Positions 1 to 7,538 of a stretch of DNA of 7,538 bases are shown in pieces. A program made the position numbers and the translations under genes. Where the stretch lies: positions 1-7,538 of the forward strand of contig JAQGKN010000455.1 of the NCBI GenBank assembly GCA_028290085.1, read 5' to 3'. How positions within the stretch are numbered: the stretch's first letter is position 1; each line of letters begins with the position of its first letter. The notes beneath the pieces were generated by a model. It saw only the letters and a list, made by a program, of their open reading frames with translations, was not told the origin of the DNA and did no database searches. Source of the DNA: Hyphomicrobiales bacterium. Lineage in GTDB: Bacteria > Pseudomonadota > Alphaproteobacteria > Rhizobiales > Beijerinckiaceae.

Positions 1-612
1 GACTCCCTGCAGACCGCCTTCTTCGCCGAAACCACGTCCAAAATTCTCGTGCTGGCGACGCATGGCAAGGTATTCACCCTGGAGGCCGCCAAGCTGCCTG
101 GCGGGCGCGGTTTCGGCGAGCCGGTGCGGCTGATGGCCGACATCGAGGAAGGCGAGGACATCGTCTCCATCTTCCCCTATGTCGCCGGACGCCGGATGCT
201 CATCGCGGGGTCGGACGGCCGCGGCTTCCTGGTCGGTCACGACGATATGATCAGCGCGACCCGCAAGGGCCGCGCGGTGCTGACGGTGGATGCCCCGGCC
301 CGTGCGCAGGTGCTGGTGACGGCGGAAGGCGACCATGTCGCCACCATCGGCGAGAACCGCAAGCTGCTGGTCTTCCCCGTCGCTGAAGTGCCGGAGATGG
401 CGCGCGGCAAGGGCGTGCGTCTGCAGCGCTACAAGGACGGGGGCATCGCCGACGCGAAGGTCTTCGCCATCGCCGATGGCCTGACCTGGAAGGATTCGGC
501 GGGTCGCACCTTCACCGTGGCGCCACCCGAGCTGAATGAGTGGATCGGCAAGCGCGCGGAGGCCGGCCGCCTGCCGCCTAAGGGTTTCCCCAAGAACAAT
601 CGCTTCGGATAA
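1..612 (+). CDS. parC: DNA topoisomerase IV subunit A, C-terminal part (5' end outside window)
   Basis: ParC is the DNA-cleaving subunit of topoisomerase IV, which with ParE decatenates and relaxes daughter chromosomes. The reading frame is open from base 1, so only the last 203 residues are present; the catalytic tyrosine domain lies upstream of the window. What remains is the C-terminal beta-pinwheel DNA-wrapping domain, seen as repeated blade-like units such as 'GRGFLVGHDDMISATRKG', 'ATIGENRKLLVFPV' and 'GKGVRLQRYKDGGIADAKVF'. The terminal 'LPPKGFPKNNRFG' is like the ending of rhizobial ParC, and I see no GyrA-box, which favours ParC over GyrA. Internal GTG and ATG codons exist but are not starts, because homology runs to the window edge. 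The stop is TAA at 610-612. guaB follows on the same strand after 125 bases. Confidence 0.9.
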   Translation, partial: DSLQTAFFAETTSKILVLATHGKVFTLEAAKLPGGRGFGEPVRLMADIEEGEDIVSIFPYVAGRRMLIAGSDGRGFLVGHDDMISATRKGRAVLTVDAPARAQVLVTAEGDHVATIGENRKLLVFPVAEVPEMARGKGVRLQRYKDGGIADAKVFAIADGLTWKDSAGRTFTVAPPELNEWIGKRAEAGRLPPKGFPKNNRFG

Positions 613-659
613 AGGCAGGGGTTCGCAGCGCAATCCTTGGCGTCTCGTCACAGGCATGA

Positions 660-2234
<1,575 letters not shown>

Positions 2235-2258
2235 ATTGGCCAGAACGAGGATTATCGC

Positions 2259-2678
2259 ATGACCATCCAGTCGGTTCTTCTGCCGGTCTTCGTTCTGGTT
2301 CTACTGACCTTCATACTTTTGTTCTGGATGGGCCGGGAGCGAGTCGGCGCGTTGACCCGCGGCGAGCTGAAGCCCAATGCTATCGCGCTGGGCCAGGACG
2401 CCTGGCCGAAACGTCCGGCGCAATTGAGCCGCTCGTTCCAGAACCAGTTCGAGACGCCGGTGCTGTTCTACGTGCTGGTCGCGCTGGCCATCATCACCAA
2501 AAAGGACGACTTCCTCTTTGTGGTGCTGGAATGGCTCTATGTGATCTCCCGTATTGTGCACGCTGGCATCCACACGACGAACAACCGCATCAACCTGCGC
2601 TTTTCCGCATTCGCGGTCGGCGTCGGCATCCTGATCGTCATGTGGGTGATCTTCGCGGTACGCATCCTGCTGTCCTGA
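2259..2678 (+). CDS. MAPEG family integral membrane protein
   Basis: This 139-residue inner-membrane protein belongs to the MAPEG superfamily (membrane-associated proteins in eicosanoid and glutathione metabolism), whose eukaryotic members include microsomal glutathione transferase. The bacterial substrate is generally unknown. Four hydrophobic helices are visible at about 5-24, 66-81, 85-100 and 115-138. Family marks are 'NQFETPVLFYVLVALA' (62-77, the N-x-x-E-x-P pattern) and 'SRIVHAGIHTTNNRINLR' (97-114), with the polar residues that line the glutathione site in characterised members. ATG 2259 is preceded by GAGGA at 2247-2251 with seven bases between. It starts 30 bases after guaB on the same strand, so it is probably co-transcribed with guaB, although no functional link to guanine synthesis is evident. 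Family assignment is confident; glutathione-dependent activity is not established. Confidence 0.88.
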   Translation: MTIQSVLLPVFVLVLLTFILLFWMGRERVGALTRGELKPNAIALGQDAWPKRPAQLSRSFQNQFETPVLFYVLVALAIITKKDDFLFVVLEWLYVISRIVHAGIHTTNNRINLRFSAFAVGVGILIVMWVIFAVRILLS

Positions 2679-2682
2679 GAAC

Positions 2683-2708
2683 TCCGGCGCGGCTTCAGGC
2701 GCGCCGGA
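2683..2708. terminator. Candidate bidirectional terminator hairpin between convergent genes
   Basis: TCCGGCGCG (2683-2691) and CGCGCCGGA (2700-2708) form a perfect nine-pair stem with an eight-base loop. It lies five bases past the MAPEG stop and nine bases past the stop of the minus-strand lipoprotein gene, where a shared terminator would be expected. Neither side has a clear T run, so it may act with Rho or only protect mRNA ends. Confidence 0.5.
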
Positions 2709-2717
2709 TGAGCCGCG

Positions 2718-2879
2718 TCAGTAGCGCCGTCCGGTCTCGAGCTGCGTCTTCGCGTCGAGCTGCTTGCGCGGCGGCGCATCCGGATAGGCCACGGCCTGAG
2801 GCGGGGGTGGCGCGCTGGCGCAACCCGCGATTGAGAGCGTGAGAAGGGCTGCCGCCAGGGCGGGGGCCAAGTTTTTCAT
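2718..2879 (-). CDS. Very small predicted lipoprotein (53 aa)
   Basis: The gene encodes a probable outer- or inner-membrane-anchored lipoprotein of unknown role. The protein starts 'MKNLAPALAAALLTLS' followed by the lipobox I17-A18-G19-C20, a textbook type II signal peptide, leaving a mature chain of only 34 residues from Cys20. The mature part is proline-rich ('SAPPPPQAV', 'DAPPRKQ') and ends in a short charged tail, 'LDAKTQLETGRRY'. A longer open frame exists upstream, but the methionine at 2879 begins the signal peptide and has a GGGGA site (2891-2887) seven bases upstream, which fixes this start. It converges on the MAPEG gene and diverges from the RsmB-like gene, with 111 bases between the two starts. 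I do not recognise a family. The signal peptide, ribosome site and placement make it likely real. Confidence 0.72.
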   Translation of the reverse strand: MKNLAPALAAALLTLSIAGCASAPPPPQAVAYPDAPPRKQLDAKTQLETGRRY

Positions 2880-2976
2880 TTCGTCATCCCCAAAGCATCT
2901 GTTGTAACCCGCCGCCATGTGTGGAACGACGCATGCAGAGAGTGTCGGCGCCTCGTGTCGCCGGTGTGTCACCAAT

Positions 2977-2994
2977 ATGGCTAAGCTTAGATGA
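2977..2994 (+). promoter_or_regulatory. Five-codon upstream ORF overlapping the rsmB-like start (ATGA)
   Basis: A minimal ORF, M-A-K-L-R-stop, starts at ATG 2977 and ends in TGA 2992-2994, overlapping the methyltransferase start ATG 2991 in an ATGA arrangement. The main gene has no good Shine-Dalgarno sequence of its own (AGCTTAG precedes it), so translational coupling from this mini-ORF is conceivable. I see no strong ribosome site for the mini-ORF either, so the arrangement may be accidental. Confidence 0.25.
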
Positions 2995-4283
2995 CCCCTT
3001 CCGCCCGTATCAGTGCCGCGATTGAAATTCTGGCCGACATTGCCGAAAGGCACCGTCCGGCCGCCGATTCCCTGAAGGATTGGGGCCTTGGCCACCGCTT
3101 CGCAGGCTCGAAGGACCGCGCCTCCATCGCCAGCCACGTTTATGACGCGCTGCGCGTCCGCGCGTCTGCGGCCTGGATCATGGGCGTCGAAACGCCCCGC
3201 GCCATCGTGCTCGGCTCGCTGCGTCAGATGCGCAACCTGAATGTCGACGAGATCGCCGCGCTCTGCACGGGCGAGACGCACGCGCCCTACAAGCTGACCG
3301 AAGAAGAGGAATCGCGCCTGCGCGACACCTCGCTCGAAAATGCACCCGACCATGTGCGCGGCGATTATCCGGAATGGCTGGCGGAGCATTTCGCCGCTGC
3401 CTTCGGCGATCAGGCCGTGGCCGAGGGCAGGGCGCTCGCCGACCGCGCGCCGGTCGATCTGCGCGTCAACCGCATCAAGGGCGATCGCGACAAGTCGATC
3501 AAGATGCTCGCCCATCTGGAGCCCGAGCCGACGCCCCTGTCGCCGCTCGGCCTGCGGCTGAAGACCAGCGCTGACGGTCGCGGCCCTTCGCTCTCGGCTG
3601 AGGCGGCCTATACACGTGGCTTCGTGGAAATTCAGGACGAGGGATCGCAGCTCGCAAGCCTCATCGCGGGCGCCAAGCCCGGCATGCAGGTGCTCGATCT
3701 CTGCGCGGGTGGCGGCGGCAAGACGCTCGCGCTCGCCGCCGAGATGGATAACAAGGGCCAGATCTACGCGACCGACAGCGACGGGCGCCGCCTGATGCCG
3801 ATCTATGCCCGGCTCGACCGGGCCAATGTCCGCAACGTGCAGGTGCGCGCACCCAAGGGCACGACGGATGTCCTCGCCGACTGCGTGAAGCGCTGCGATC
3901 TCGTGCTGGTCGATGCGCCCTGCACGGGCACGGGCACCTGGCGCCGCAACCCCGACGCCAAATGGCGCACGCGCCCGGGCGCCTTGACTCAACGTCAGAG
4001 CGAACAGGACGAAGTGCTTGCTAGGGCTGAGAAATATGTGAAGCCGGGCGGCGTGCTGGCTTACGTAACGTGTTCACTGCTTCGCGTAGAGAATGAAGAT
4101 CGGATCGACACCTTCCTGAGCGCCCATGCGGACTTTTTGCCGCTCGACGCAGCCCATATTGCGCGCCGTGCCGGGCTGCCGGAACTCGCTGAACATGCCT
4201 CGCCGCATGGCGCGGGCCTGCGTCTCTCGCCCCGCACCAGCGGAACGGACGGGTTCTACATCGCGCTTTTGCTTCGCTCCTGA
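2991..4283 (+). CDS. RsmB/NOP-family S-adenosylmethionine-dependent RNA (cytosine-5) methyltransferase
   Basis: The predicted enzyme transfers a methyl group from SAM to C5 of a cytosine in RNA, probably 16S rRNA as for RsmB (position 967 in E. coli). The N-terminal half (about 1-150) contains a NusB-like helical segment with 'DWGLGHRFAGSKDRA'. The Rossmann catalytic domain follows: SAM motif I 'VLDLCAGGGGK' (234-244), acidic D262 ending strand 2, motif IV 'DAPCTGTGTWRRNPDAKWR' with C311, and motif VI 'VTCSLLRVEN' with C361. These two cysteines are the family's product-release and nucleophilic residues. It ends in the usual 'GTDGFYIALLL'. TAG at 2988-2990 lies immediately before ATG 2991 in frame, so no earlier start is possible. 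The 430-residue length is normal. A NOP-family paralogue with another rRNA or tRNA target cannot be excluded, so I give no symbol. Confidence 0.93.
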   Translation: MTPSARISAAIEILADIAERHRPAADSLKDWGLGHRFAGSKDRASIASHVYDALRVRASAAWIMGVETPRAIVLGSLRQMRNLNVDEIAALCTGETHAPYKLTEEEESRLRDTSLENAPDHVRGDYPEWLAEHFAAAFGDQAVAEGRALADRAPVDLRVNRIKGDRDKSIKMLAHLEPEPTPLSPLGLRLKTSADGRGPSLSAEAAYTRGFVEIQDEGSQLASLIAGAKPGMQVLDLCAGGGGKTLALAAEMDNKGQIYATDSDGRRLMPIYARLDRANVRNVQVRAPKGTTDVLADCVKRCDLVLVDAPCTGTGTWRRNPDAKWRTRPGALTQRQSEQDEVLARAEKYVKPGGVLAYVTCSLLRVENEDRIDTFLSAHADFLPLDAAHIARRAGLPELAEHASPHGAGLRLSPRTSGTDGFYIALLLRS

Positions 4284-4468
4284 AGGCGCAGGCGGGATGG
4301 CTCCGGCCGGGGCACATTGTCGAGCAGGGTCATGGTGTCCTTCAATAGGCGCATGACCCGAACCCGCGCGGGCGTCGAAGGACGCGCACGCCGGGGTGGC
4401 TGGGGCAGTTCATCGATGCCTTCCGAGAAAAGCGTCCCGATCTGCGTGATGCGTATCTTGTCGATCAA
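4256..4468 (-). CDS. Possible small hypothetical protein (70 aa), convergent with and overlapping the rsmB-like gene
   Basis: An open frame on the minus strand starts at TTG 4468 with GGGAG (4481-4477) eight bases upstream and ends with TAG at 4256-4258, overlapping the last 28 bases of the methyltransferase gene. The product begins 'IDKIRITQIGTLFSEGID', then has a proline/arginine-rich stretch and an amphipathic segment, 'RVMRLLKDTMTLLDNVPR', and ends basic. Most codons end in G or C, by eye close to four fifths, as in neighbouring genes. There is no signal peptide or membrane helix, and I do not recognise a family. The good ribosome site and codon pattern support it. The TTG start, small size and 3' overlap argue for caution, and a competing plus-strand frame at 4317-4514 looks less protein-like. 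Confidence 0.5.
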   Translation of the reverse strand: MIDKIRITQIGTLFSEGIDELPQPPRRARPSTPARVRVMRLLKDTMTLLDNVPRPEPSRLRLQERSKSAM

Positions 4469-4854
4469 GGTCGTGTCTCCCGCCGCCAGACTGTGTGCGG
4501 CGAGAGAAGCCTAACGGCACGCCAATTGCGGGCGGCTCAAGCTATTCGTTCAAATGCGTTGCAAGTGCTGCTGTTTGCCTTTTCCGGATAGGGCGGGCCG
4601 CCAGTTGCCGTCATTGCGAGCCGTAGGCGAAGCAATCCAGAGCGGTCTCGCGGCTTTTGGATTGCTTCGTCGCGTAGCTCCTCGCAATGACGACGCCATA
4701 TCTTGCAGGCTACCAGCACGGCCCCGCTTCTTCTCGGAAGGGGCAATTCCCGAACGGGGCGCGGTTCAACAATCCCCTCGTTTTGGCCTCACGCCTTGCG
4801 CCGCGACGCCGCTTGGCCTAATCCGGCTTTTTACGCGCAGGACTCCAAAGCTCC
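4469..4854. other. Intergenic region upstream of guaA
   Basis: This 386-base stretch has no convincing gene. It holds the ribosome site of the possible minus-strand gene at its left edge, the palindromic repeat at 4609-4692, and then a region of short GC-rich inverted repeats, for example GCCCC/GGGGC arms around 4710-4750 and CCCGAACGGG near 4748. The guaA promoter should lie at 4693-4840, but I could not find a persuasive -35/-10 pair. The ribosome site for guaA is weak: AGGA at 4839-4842 is 12 bases from the ATG. I see no known riboswitch. Confidence 0.6.
4609..4692. repeat. 84-bp intergenic palindromic repeat (CATTGCGAG/GCAATCC type)
   Basis: The outer arms CGTCATTGCGAG (4609-4620) and CTCGCAATGACG (4681-4692) are perfect 12-base complements. 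The inner arms CGAAGCAATCCA (4628-4639) and TGGATTGCTTCG (4658-4669) are also perfect, around an 18-base centre. The whole folds into a long hairpin with one internal loop of unequal sides (7 and 11 bases). This matches, from memory, a dispersed repeat common between genes in alphaproteobacteria and some other bacteria. Translating it in one frame gives the familiar spurious peptide 'RHCEELRDEAIQ', so the frame at 4537-4746 on the minus strand is not a gene. As RNA it could stabilise a 3' end or attenuate transcription into guaA. It encodes no transposase and would need one supplied elsewhere if mobile. Confidence 0.85.
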
Positions 4855-6453
4855 ATGGCCGCTCAAGATCTTCACAGCGAAATCGTCAGCCACCACGACA
4901 AGGTGCTCATCGTCGATTTCGGCTCGCAGGTAACCCAGCTCATTGCCCGCCGCGTGCGCGAGGCCGGGGTTTATTGCGAGATCGCACCCTTCCAATCCGC
5001 GAAAAAGGCCTTCGCGGAGCTTCGGCCCAAGGCTGTGATCCTGTCGGGCGGTCCGTGCTCGGTGACGGAGGAGGGCTCGCCCCGCGCCCCGCAGGCGATC
5101 TTCGAGGCTGGAATTCCCGTGCTGGGCATCTGCTACGGCGAGCAGGTCATGGCCGAGCAGCTGGGCGGCAAGGTCGAGGCCGGTCACCATCGCGAATTTG
5201 GCCGTGCCGACATTCAGGCGGTCGAGAAATCCGCTCTGTTCGATGGAGTCTGGGAGACAGGTTCGAACTATCCGGTCTGGATGAGCCACGGCGACCGTGT
5301 CACACGGCTGCCGGAAGGCTTCAAGCGCATCGCCATGTCGGAAAATGCGCCGCTCGCAGCTATCGCAGATGAGGCGCGTCGCTATTACGGCGTGCAATTC
5401 CATCTGGAAGTCGTGCACACGCCCGACGGCGCAAAGCTGCTGTCGAATTTCGTGCACAAGGTCGCTGGCCTGAAGCGCGACTGGACCATGGCTGCTTTCC
5501 GTCAGGAAGCCGTGGCCTCCATCCGCGCGCAGGTGGGCTCAGCCCGCGTACTCTGCGGCCTGTCGGGCGGCGTCGATTCCGCCGTCGCCGCCGTGCTCAT
5601 TCATGAAGCCATCGGCGACCAGCTGACCTGCGTCTTCGTCGACCATGGCCTGCTGCGCATGGGTGAGGCGCAGGAGGTGGTGAAGCTGTTCCGCGACACC
5701 TACAACATCCCGCTCGTCCATGTGGACGCCGAAGAAATGTTCCTGAGGGAGCTCGACGGCGTCAGCGATCCCGAGCTGAAGCGAAAAACCATCGGCCGCC
5801 TGTTCATCGACGTCTTCGACGCCGAGGCCAAGAAGATTGCCTCCGACGGCAAGGGCGCTCCGGAATTTCTGGCCCAAGGCACGCTCTACCCGGACGTGAT
5901 CGAGAGCGTCTCCTTCACCGGCGGACCCTCGGTGACCATCAAGTCGCATCACAATGTCGGCGGTCTACCCGCGCGCATGAAGATGAAGTTGGTCGAGCCG
6001 CTGCGCGAATTGTTCAAGGACGAAGTGCGCGTGCTGGGACGCGAACTCGGCCTGCCGGAAGCCTTCGTCGGCCGCCATCCCTTCCCGGGCCCGGGCCTCG
6101 CCATCCGCATCCCCGGCGCGATTACACATGAGAAGCTGGAGATCCTGCGCAAGGCCGATGCCGTCTATCTGGACGAGATCCGCAAGGCGGGCCTTTACGA
6201 TCAGATCTGGCAGGCATTCGCCGTGCTGCTGCCGGTCCGCACCGTGGGCGTCATGGGCGACGGCCGCACCTACGACCACGTCTGCGCGCTCCGCGCCGTG
6301 ACTTCGGTCGATGGAATGACGGCGGATTTCTTCCCCTACGACATGAATTTCCTCGGCCGCGCCGCAACCCGCATCATCAACGAGGTGCGGGGCATCAACC
6401 GCGTAGTCTACGACGTGACCAGCAAGCCGCCTGGAACAATCGAGTGGGAGTGA
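4855..6453 (+). CDS. guaA: GMP synthase (glutamine-hydrolysing)
   Basis: GuaA aminates XMP to GMP using ATP and ammonia released from glutamine, completing the guanine branch begun by GuaB. The N-terminal class I glutamine amidotransferase domain (about 16-205) opens with '[18 protein letters not shown]' and has nucleophile Cys93 in 'GICYGEQ', then His183 and Glu185. The ATP-pyrophosphatase domain follows, with the PP-loop 'SGGVDS' at 237-242 and '[10 protein letters not shown]' (342-351). The C-terminal dimerisation domain has '[14 protein letters not shown]' and ends 'KPPGTIEWE'. At 532 residues it is slightly long because of a short N-terminal extension before the conserved core. ATG 4855 fits, although its AGGA ribosome site is 12 bases away. 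One oddity is Leu184, giving H-L-E where the family almost always has H-P-E (codon CTG rather than CCG). All catalytic residues remain, so activity is expected. Confidence 0.97.
   Translation: MAAQDLHSEIVSHHDKVLIVDFGSQVTQLIARRVREAGVYCEIAPFQSAKKAFAELRPKAVILSGGPCSVTEEGSPRAPQAIFEAGIPVLGICYGEQVMAEQLGGKVEAGHHREFGRADIQAVEKSALFDGVWETGSNYPVWMSHGDRVTRLPEGFKRIAMSENAPLAAIADEARRYYGVQFHLEVVHTPDGAKLLSNFVHKVAGLKRDWTMAAFRQEAVASIRAQVGSARVLCGLSGGVDSAVAAVLIHEAIGDQLTCVFVDHGLLRMGEAQEVVKLFRDTYNIPLVHVDAEEMFLRELDGVSDPELKRKTIGRLFIDVFDAEAKKIASDGKGAPEFLAQGTLYPDVIESVSFTGGPSVTIKSHHNVGGLPARMKMKLVEPLRELFKDEVRVLGRELGLPEAFVGRHPFPGPGLAIRIPGAITHEKLEILRKADAVYLDEIRKAGLYDQIWQAFAVLLPVRTVGVMGDGRTYDHVCALRAVTSVDGMTADFFPYDMNFLGRAATRIINEVRGINRVVYDVTSKPPGTIEWE
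6433..6453 (+). other. guaA 3' end, possible genomic-island attachment core (hypothesis)
   Basis: The last 21 bases of guaA encode the conserved 'GTIEWE' plus stop. From published work on guaA as an integration hotspot, islands insert at this 3' end and regenerate the terminal codons. The sequence right of it has different gene orientation and looser codon use. No second copy and no integrase occur within the window, so this is only a candidate. Confidence 0.25.
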
Positions 6454-6576
6454 GGGGGCGTACCGTGAAGCAGAGGACACTCGACCGAATTCTAGGCCAT
6501 CGATAGTGGTCGATAGATTCTGGGCGACCCGCAGATCTGCCGCTCTGTCCGGCGTCTCTCCGCTCTTCGAGCGGCG

Positions 6577-6699
6577 TCATAAGCCGTAAGGCCCATCCCG
6601 GCCTTCGCGACTTGTGGCCTTCAAATATCCGGTCGCGCGCTGCTCGAAGACGTCAGCGCGCGACCAGTTCTCGGCGTCGATCACACGGTCGTAGATCGA
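6577..6699 (-). other. Coding-like 40-codon segment directly after the reductase stop; unrecognised remnant or small gene
   Basis: On the minus strand the frame continues after the reductase's TAA (6702-6700) for 40 further sense codons to TGA at 6577-6579. The translation includes 'IYDRVIDAENWSRADVFEQ' and ends 'DGPYGL'. It looks protein-like, and 30 of 40 codons end in G or C. The only plausible internal start is GTG 6684, which would give a 35-residue product, and it has no clear ribosome site. It could be the tail of a decayed gene, a very small gene, or chance, since a perfect inverted repeat occupies its middle. I do not recognise a family. Confidence 0.3.
6631..6665. terminator. Strong stem-loop downstream of guaA and of the minus-strand reductase
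   Basis: GGTCGCGCGCTG (6631-6642) and CAGCGCGCGACC (6654-6665) are perfect 12-base complements around an 11-base loop. The hairpin lies between convergent transcription units, 35 bases past the reductase stop and 177 bases past the guaA stop, so a shared terminator is the simplest reading. No T run follows on either strand. It could instead be a protein-binding site. Confidence 0.45.
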
Positions 6700-7301
6700 T
6701 TACTGCTCTTTCTTAAACAAATCCTGGAAGATGAGCGGGCCCCAAGTGCGGCCGCGTGCGTGCACCAGCGCGCCACCCTCGTTGAGCTTTCCCAGCTTGA
6801 CGGGTGCGAACCCAAGTTCTTTGGCCAAATCCGCCACGGGAGCGATGGCGTCCTCGTCGTCGCTCGACAGAAAGACGACCCGATGGCCCCCCTCGACGAT
6901 CGGATCGGTCGCCAGGATGGCCGCAACCAGGTGGTTAAAACCTTTCACACCTTAGCGCCGGTGAAGGACTTCGCAACGAAGGCGGAGGACAGGAGAGCGT
7001 CCAGTTCCTCAGGTAAAACTCCAAACGCGTTCGTCGCGTCGACGATCGTCTTACCTTTCCAGCTTGACAGGGCCTTCGCAACCTCGCGATGTTCCCCGAA
7101 CGGGATCGCCAAGATGACTGTGTCGGCCTCGAGTGCATCCCGCAGCGACTTGACGACGATCGTGGGTCCAATCGCCCGAGCCTGCGGCGCCAACGCTTCG
7201 GCCGGCCGGCGGCTCGCGACGATCACATCGATGTTTTTACGGGCGAAGGCGTGGGCGAGGGCCTCACTTATCTTTCCGAATCCTACAATTGCGTAGCTCA
7301 T
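6700..7301 (-). pseudogene. NADPH-dependent F420 reductase-like / NADP-binding oxidoreductase, frameshifted
   Basis: Two abutting minus-strand frames together give one complete protein of about 200 residues of the F420-dependent NADP oxidoreductase family (Rossmann NAD(P)-binding domain). The first (7301-6945, 118 codons) begins 'SYAIVGFGKISEALA' with the nucleotide-binding glycines G7 and G9, has 'ASRRP' (29-33) suited to the NADP 2'-phosphate, and 'IVDATNAFG'. It stops after 'FTGAKV'. The second (6948-6700) continues with 'KGFNHLVAAI' and ends 'WGPLIFQDLFKKEQ'. The junction reads GTGTGAAAGG; one extra G (GTGGTGAAA) would give A-K-V-V-K-G-F-N, the usual family sequence, so a one-base deletion is likely. 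The start is well supported by GGAGA (7313-7309) seven bases upstream. A sequencing error, or translation of two halves coupled through GTGA, are alternatives. It lies downstream of an SDR gene on the same strand. Confidence 0.78.
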
Positions 7302-7433
7302 AATGTTTTCTCCGATCCGTGTCGACGGCGCGGGATATCAAGTTCCGTTCTGTGGCGATCTTCCGGAAACGTCCCACGGTAAATCGCTTTGCGGGCAGCC
7401 GGAAGGTCAGCCACTAACCGAGGTGTGCAGACG

Positions 7434-7538
<105 letters not shown>

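Noticed and set aside
2718..3992. 424-codon minus-strand frame
   Set aside because: Most of it is the antisense shadow of the methyltransferase gene; only the final 53 codons, starting at the signal peptide, are supported as a gene.
4537..4746. 69-codon minus-strand frame containing 'RHCEELRDEAIQ'
   Set aside because: This is the translation of the palindromic intergenic repeat and is a well-known type of spurious ORF.
4554..5372. 272-codon plus-strand frame entering guaA
   Set aside because: It crosses the repeat and the intergenic region, then reads guaA in the wrong frame; composition is arginine/proline-rich shadow sequence with no domain.
6504..6521. Short direct repeat TCGATAG-TGG-TCGATAG
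   Set aside because: Only two seven-base copies; no array, so not a CRISPR or iteron.
6560..6574. CCGCTC-TTC-GAGCGG mini-hairpin after guaA
   Set aside because: A six-pair stem with a three-base loop and no T run is common in GC-rich DNA; the 6631-6665 stem is a much stronger terminator candidate.
6760..7296. 178-codon plus-strand frame opposite the reductase
   Set aside because: The minus strand carries a recognisable Rossmann protein with a ribosome site; the plus frame has no family features.

Overview
The window looks like chromosome from a high-GC alphaproteobacterium, most likely a member of the Rhizobiales (Hyphomicrobiales). The ParC tail, GuaB, RsmB-type methyltransferase and GuaA all read like the rhizobial versions, codon third positions are strongly G/C, and a palindromic intergenic repeat of a kind I associate with alphaproteobacteria sits upstream of guaA. 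I cannot name the genus from sequence alone.

Layout, left to right. Positions 1-612 (+) hold the C-terminal part of DNA topoisomerase IV subunit A (parC). Positions 738-2228 (+) hold guaB, IMP dehydrogenase. After 30 bases comes a four-helix MAPEG-family membrane protein (2259-2678, +). A GC-rich hairpin separates it from a convergent 53-residue lipoprotein (2718-2879, -). Divergent from the lipoprotein is an RsmB/NOP-family RNA cytosine-5 methyltransferase (2991-4283, +). A possible 70-codon gene on the minus strand (4256-4468, TTG start) overlaps its 3' end. The stretch 4469-4854 carries an 84-bp palindromic repeat and leads into guaA, GMP synthase (4855-6453, +).

Downstream of guaA the character changes. 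All recognisable coding is on the minus strand and has looser codon use: an NADPH-dependent F420 reductase-like Rossmann protein broken by a frameshift (6700-7301), and the C-terminus of a short-chain dehydrogenase/reductase (7434-7538, running off the window). A perfect 12-bp inverted repeat and an unexplained 40-codon coding-like segment lie between these genes and guaA.

How the genes work together: GuaB and GuaA catalyse the two successive steps IMP to XMP to GMP, so the core is a loosely clustered guanine nucleotide locus with an RNA methyltransferase and a MAPEG protein between them. The part right of guaA looks accessory. The 3' end of guaA is a known integration site for genomic islands, so a junction here is plausible, but no integrase or second attachment copy is visible. 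I see no CRISPR, tRNA, rRNA or transposase, and no convincing new multi-gene system. The most useful leads are the frameshifted reductase, the guaA junction and the small unannotated genes.
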